This document shows, piece after piece, positions 62,955 to 64,000 of a DNA stretch of 64,000 bases. A model generated the notes under the pieces. It had not been told where the DNA came from. It worked only from the letters and a program-made list of their open reading frames with translations, and did not search any database. The translations under genes and the position numbers were made by a program. The DNA comes from Flammeovirga yaeyamensis (GTDB taxonomy: Bacteria > Bacteroidota > Bacteroidia > Cytophagales > Flammeovirgaceae): the NCBI RefSeq assembly GCF_018736045.1, contig NZ_CP076132.1:238001-302000 (forward strand), written 5' to 3'. Position 1 is the stretch's first letter. Each line of letters opens with the position of its first letter.

Positions 62955-63572
62955 ATGAAACGATTGTTGATATTCCCTTTAATATGCTTAATTACAATAA
63001 GTTGTTCTACAAAAAAAGATACCAAGAAACATGAGAGTGTTGATAACTTTTCAGAAGGTATTTTTCCTAAAACTATAAGCCATAACATTGAAACCACATC
63101 CGGTATGGTATTCACACTTACGGAAGAAAAACTTAGTCACAGTGTGAGTAACATTTCGATTCAAGGAATTAACTTTCCGAATTCAATGGAAGTAATTTCT
63201 GTAAATGATACAGATCCCATCGAGCAGTTTAATGTGATGGATTTAAATAATGATGGATTTGAAGAAGTGTATATCACTCAACGTTCTGCTGGTTCGGGGG
63301 CTTATGCAAAAATTATTGGTATTGCCTCAATGCGGGACAATAGTTATGGAAGTATTTATGTACCTCCAATTTCTGATAATGATGACCTGTCGAATGGTTA
63401 TATGGGTCATGATGAAATAGAATTTACAAAGAAGAACATTATCAGAACATATCCTGTTTATAAAGAATCTGATTCGAACGCGAACCCTACTGGAGGACAA
63501 AGAAAGGTTCAATATGAATTAATAACTGGAGAAGCAGGGTATATCTTAAACCCTTACGAGTTACAAATGTGA
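62955..63572 (+). CDS. PliI-like lipoprotein (possible lysozyme inhibitor)
   Basis: This 205-residue lipoprotein has a lipobox ending in Cys17 (ITISC). The second half has a Ca-binding-like repeat, DLNNDGFEEVYITQRSAGSGAY, then SIYVPPISDNDDLSNGYMGHDEIEF, and then YPVYKESDSNANPTGGQRKVQYELITGEAG. I recall this order (DxNxDG, GYMGHDE, PTGGxRxxQYxL) from the PliI family of periplasmic inhibitors of invertebrate-type lysozymes. The match is by memory and not checked by search. If right, the protein would protect peptidoglycan against host or prey lysozymes. It is a single gene with a promoter region upstream that contains AAACATT/AATGTTT inverted copies (62891-62913). Confidence 0.6.
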   Translation: MKRLLIFPLICLITISCSTKKDTKKHESVDNFSEGIFPKTISHNIETTSGMVFTLTEEKLSHSVSNISIQGINFPNSMEVISVNDTDPIEQFNVMDLNNDGFEEVYITQRSAGSGAYAKIIGIASMRDNSYGSIYVPPISDNDDLSNGYMGHDEIEFTKKNIIRTYPVYKESDSNANPTGGQRKVQYELITGEAGYILNPYELQM

Positions 63573-63629
63573 TACTCAATATAGTTGTTGTATATTTGTG
63601 CTTTAAATAATCTAATTTATTAACCTTAT

Positions 63630-64000
63630 ATGAAAACTTGTTTTCTAAAAACAAGCTTATTTGTTATGCTTGTTATTTTCTCTTTTGCCTGTAAAAAAGA
63701 AAAAGGAGAGGGACCCATCATTTCGAAAGAATTATCGATAAGCACTTTTAAGAAAGTAAATAACTCTGTAGCTACTGAAATTCTTATTGAATACGGTACT
63801 GAACAATCTGTAACTGTGGATGCAGAACAAAATGTACTTAATGCTTTAAATACAGCAGTATCTGATTCTACTTGGAACATTAGTTTGAGAACAACGATAA
63901 GAGATTACACTTTAAAAGTAAAAATCGTTACTCCAGAAATCGATGCTTTTACAACTTCTGGAAGTACACCAGCAACGATTAGTGGACCACATTCTTCTAA
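63630..64000 (+). CDS. DUF2807 head-GIN-like lipoprotein (5' part, truncated by window)
   Basis: Starting at ATG 63630, 123 codons remain open to the window edge. A lipobox ends in Cys21 (SFACKK). The mature part reads as a DUF2807/head-GIN adhesin-like domain: ISTFKKVNNSVATEILIEYGTEQSVTVDAE, then a repeating strand pattern with LKVKIVTPEIDAFTTSGSTP. This kind of protein has a beta-helix of GIN-rich turns and is of uncertain function. A small reverse-strand frame over it is a shadow. Confidence 0.75.
   Translation, partial: MKTCFLKTSLFVMLVIFSFACKKEKGEGPIISKELSISTFKKVNNSVATEILIEYGTEQSVTVDAEQNVLNALNTAVSDSTWNISLRTTIRDYTLKVKIVTPEIDAFTTSGSTPATISGPHSS

Overview
The window comes from an AT-rich genome of a marine Bacteroidota, most probably a Cytophagales/Flammeovirga-like bacterium. 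The evidence is of several kinds. A secreted agarase-like enzyme carries a type IX secretion sorting domain, next to a PL7 alginate-lyase-like lipoprotein. Several promoters have the Bacteroidetes -7 element TAnnTTTG. Genes lack Shine-Dalgarno sites. The primary sigma factor is short (287 aa), there are many lipoproteins with a Bacteroidetes flavour, and sodium transporters (NhaC, NhaD) fit a salty habitat. Nothing looks like a prophage, plasmid, CRISPR array or insertion sequence: this is mainly chromosomal core with accessory polysaccharide and envelope genes.

Layout. 0-7 kb: truncated outer-membrane beta-barrel receptor (minus), a gamma-glutamyltransferase-like enzyme, an unlisted 50-residue membrane peptide, an AraC regulator next to a double SnoaL-like secreted protein, and a repeat-containing lipoprotein. 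7-13 kb: leuC-leuD-leuB operon (minus) with a REP-like palindrome inside it, divergent from dxs. 13-19 kb: a HAMP/GAF membrane sensor without output domain, NhaC, a LytS/LytT-type two-component pair, a minimal MotA/ExbB-like channel protein, and a possible small RNA. 19-25 kb: information-processing block with rRNA m5C methyltransferase, rpsO, pnp and the primary sigma factor gene, which has an 11-bp inverted repeat just upstream. 25-32 kb: agarase, small secreted protein, alginate lyase and a TPR protein. 33-38 kb: S46 dipeptidyl-peptidase, DUF3124 lipoprotein, DHFR-like enzyme, and divergent nfu and lipA (Fe-S carrier and its client). 38-43 kb: cytochrome-b5-like protein, two tandem EamA permeases, then a minus operon of a PD-(D/E)XK protein, a DUF4465-like lipoprotein and a LolD-like ATPase. 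43-54 kb: two identical tRNA-Gln genes, coiled-coil and TPR envelope proteins, a ComM/YifB ATPase, trkA-trkH, lspA, and a YceI/porin pair. 54-64 kb: Ig-like lipoprotein, a retropepsin-RimK fusion, ribE coupled to a LytTR regulator, mgtE, a second YceI-like protein, nhaD, a PliI-like lipoprotein, and a truncated head-GIN lipoprotein.

Genes that plausibly work together are leuCDB; nfu with lipA; trkA with trkH; the LytS/LytT pair; agarase and alginate lyase in algal polysaccharide use; and NhaC, NhaD, TrkAH and MgtE in ion balance. The most interesting unexplained signals are non-coding. One is a roughly 185-nt minus-strand transcript candidate at 53673-53858 with its own promoter, three hairpins and a terminator. 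Another is a short plus-strand RNA candidate at 16447-16549. The third is the dyad upstream of the sigma factor gene. All functions are inferred by reading motifs; no search was run.
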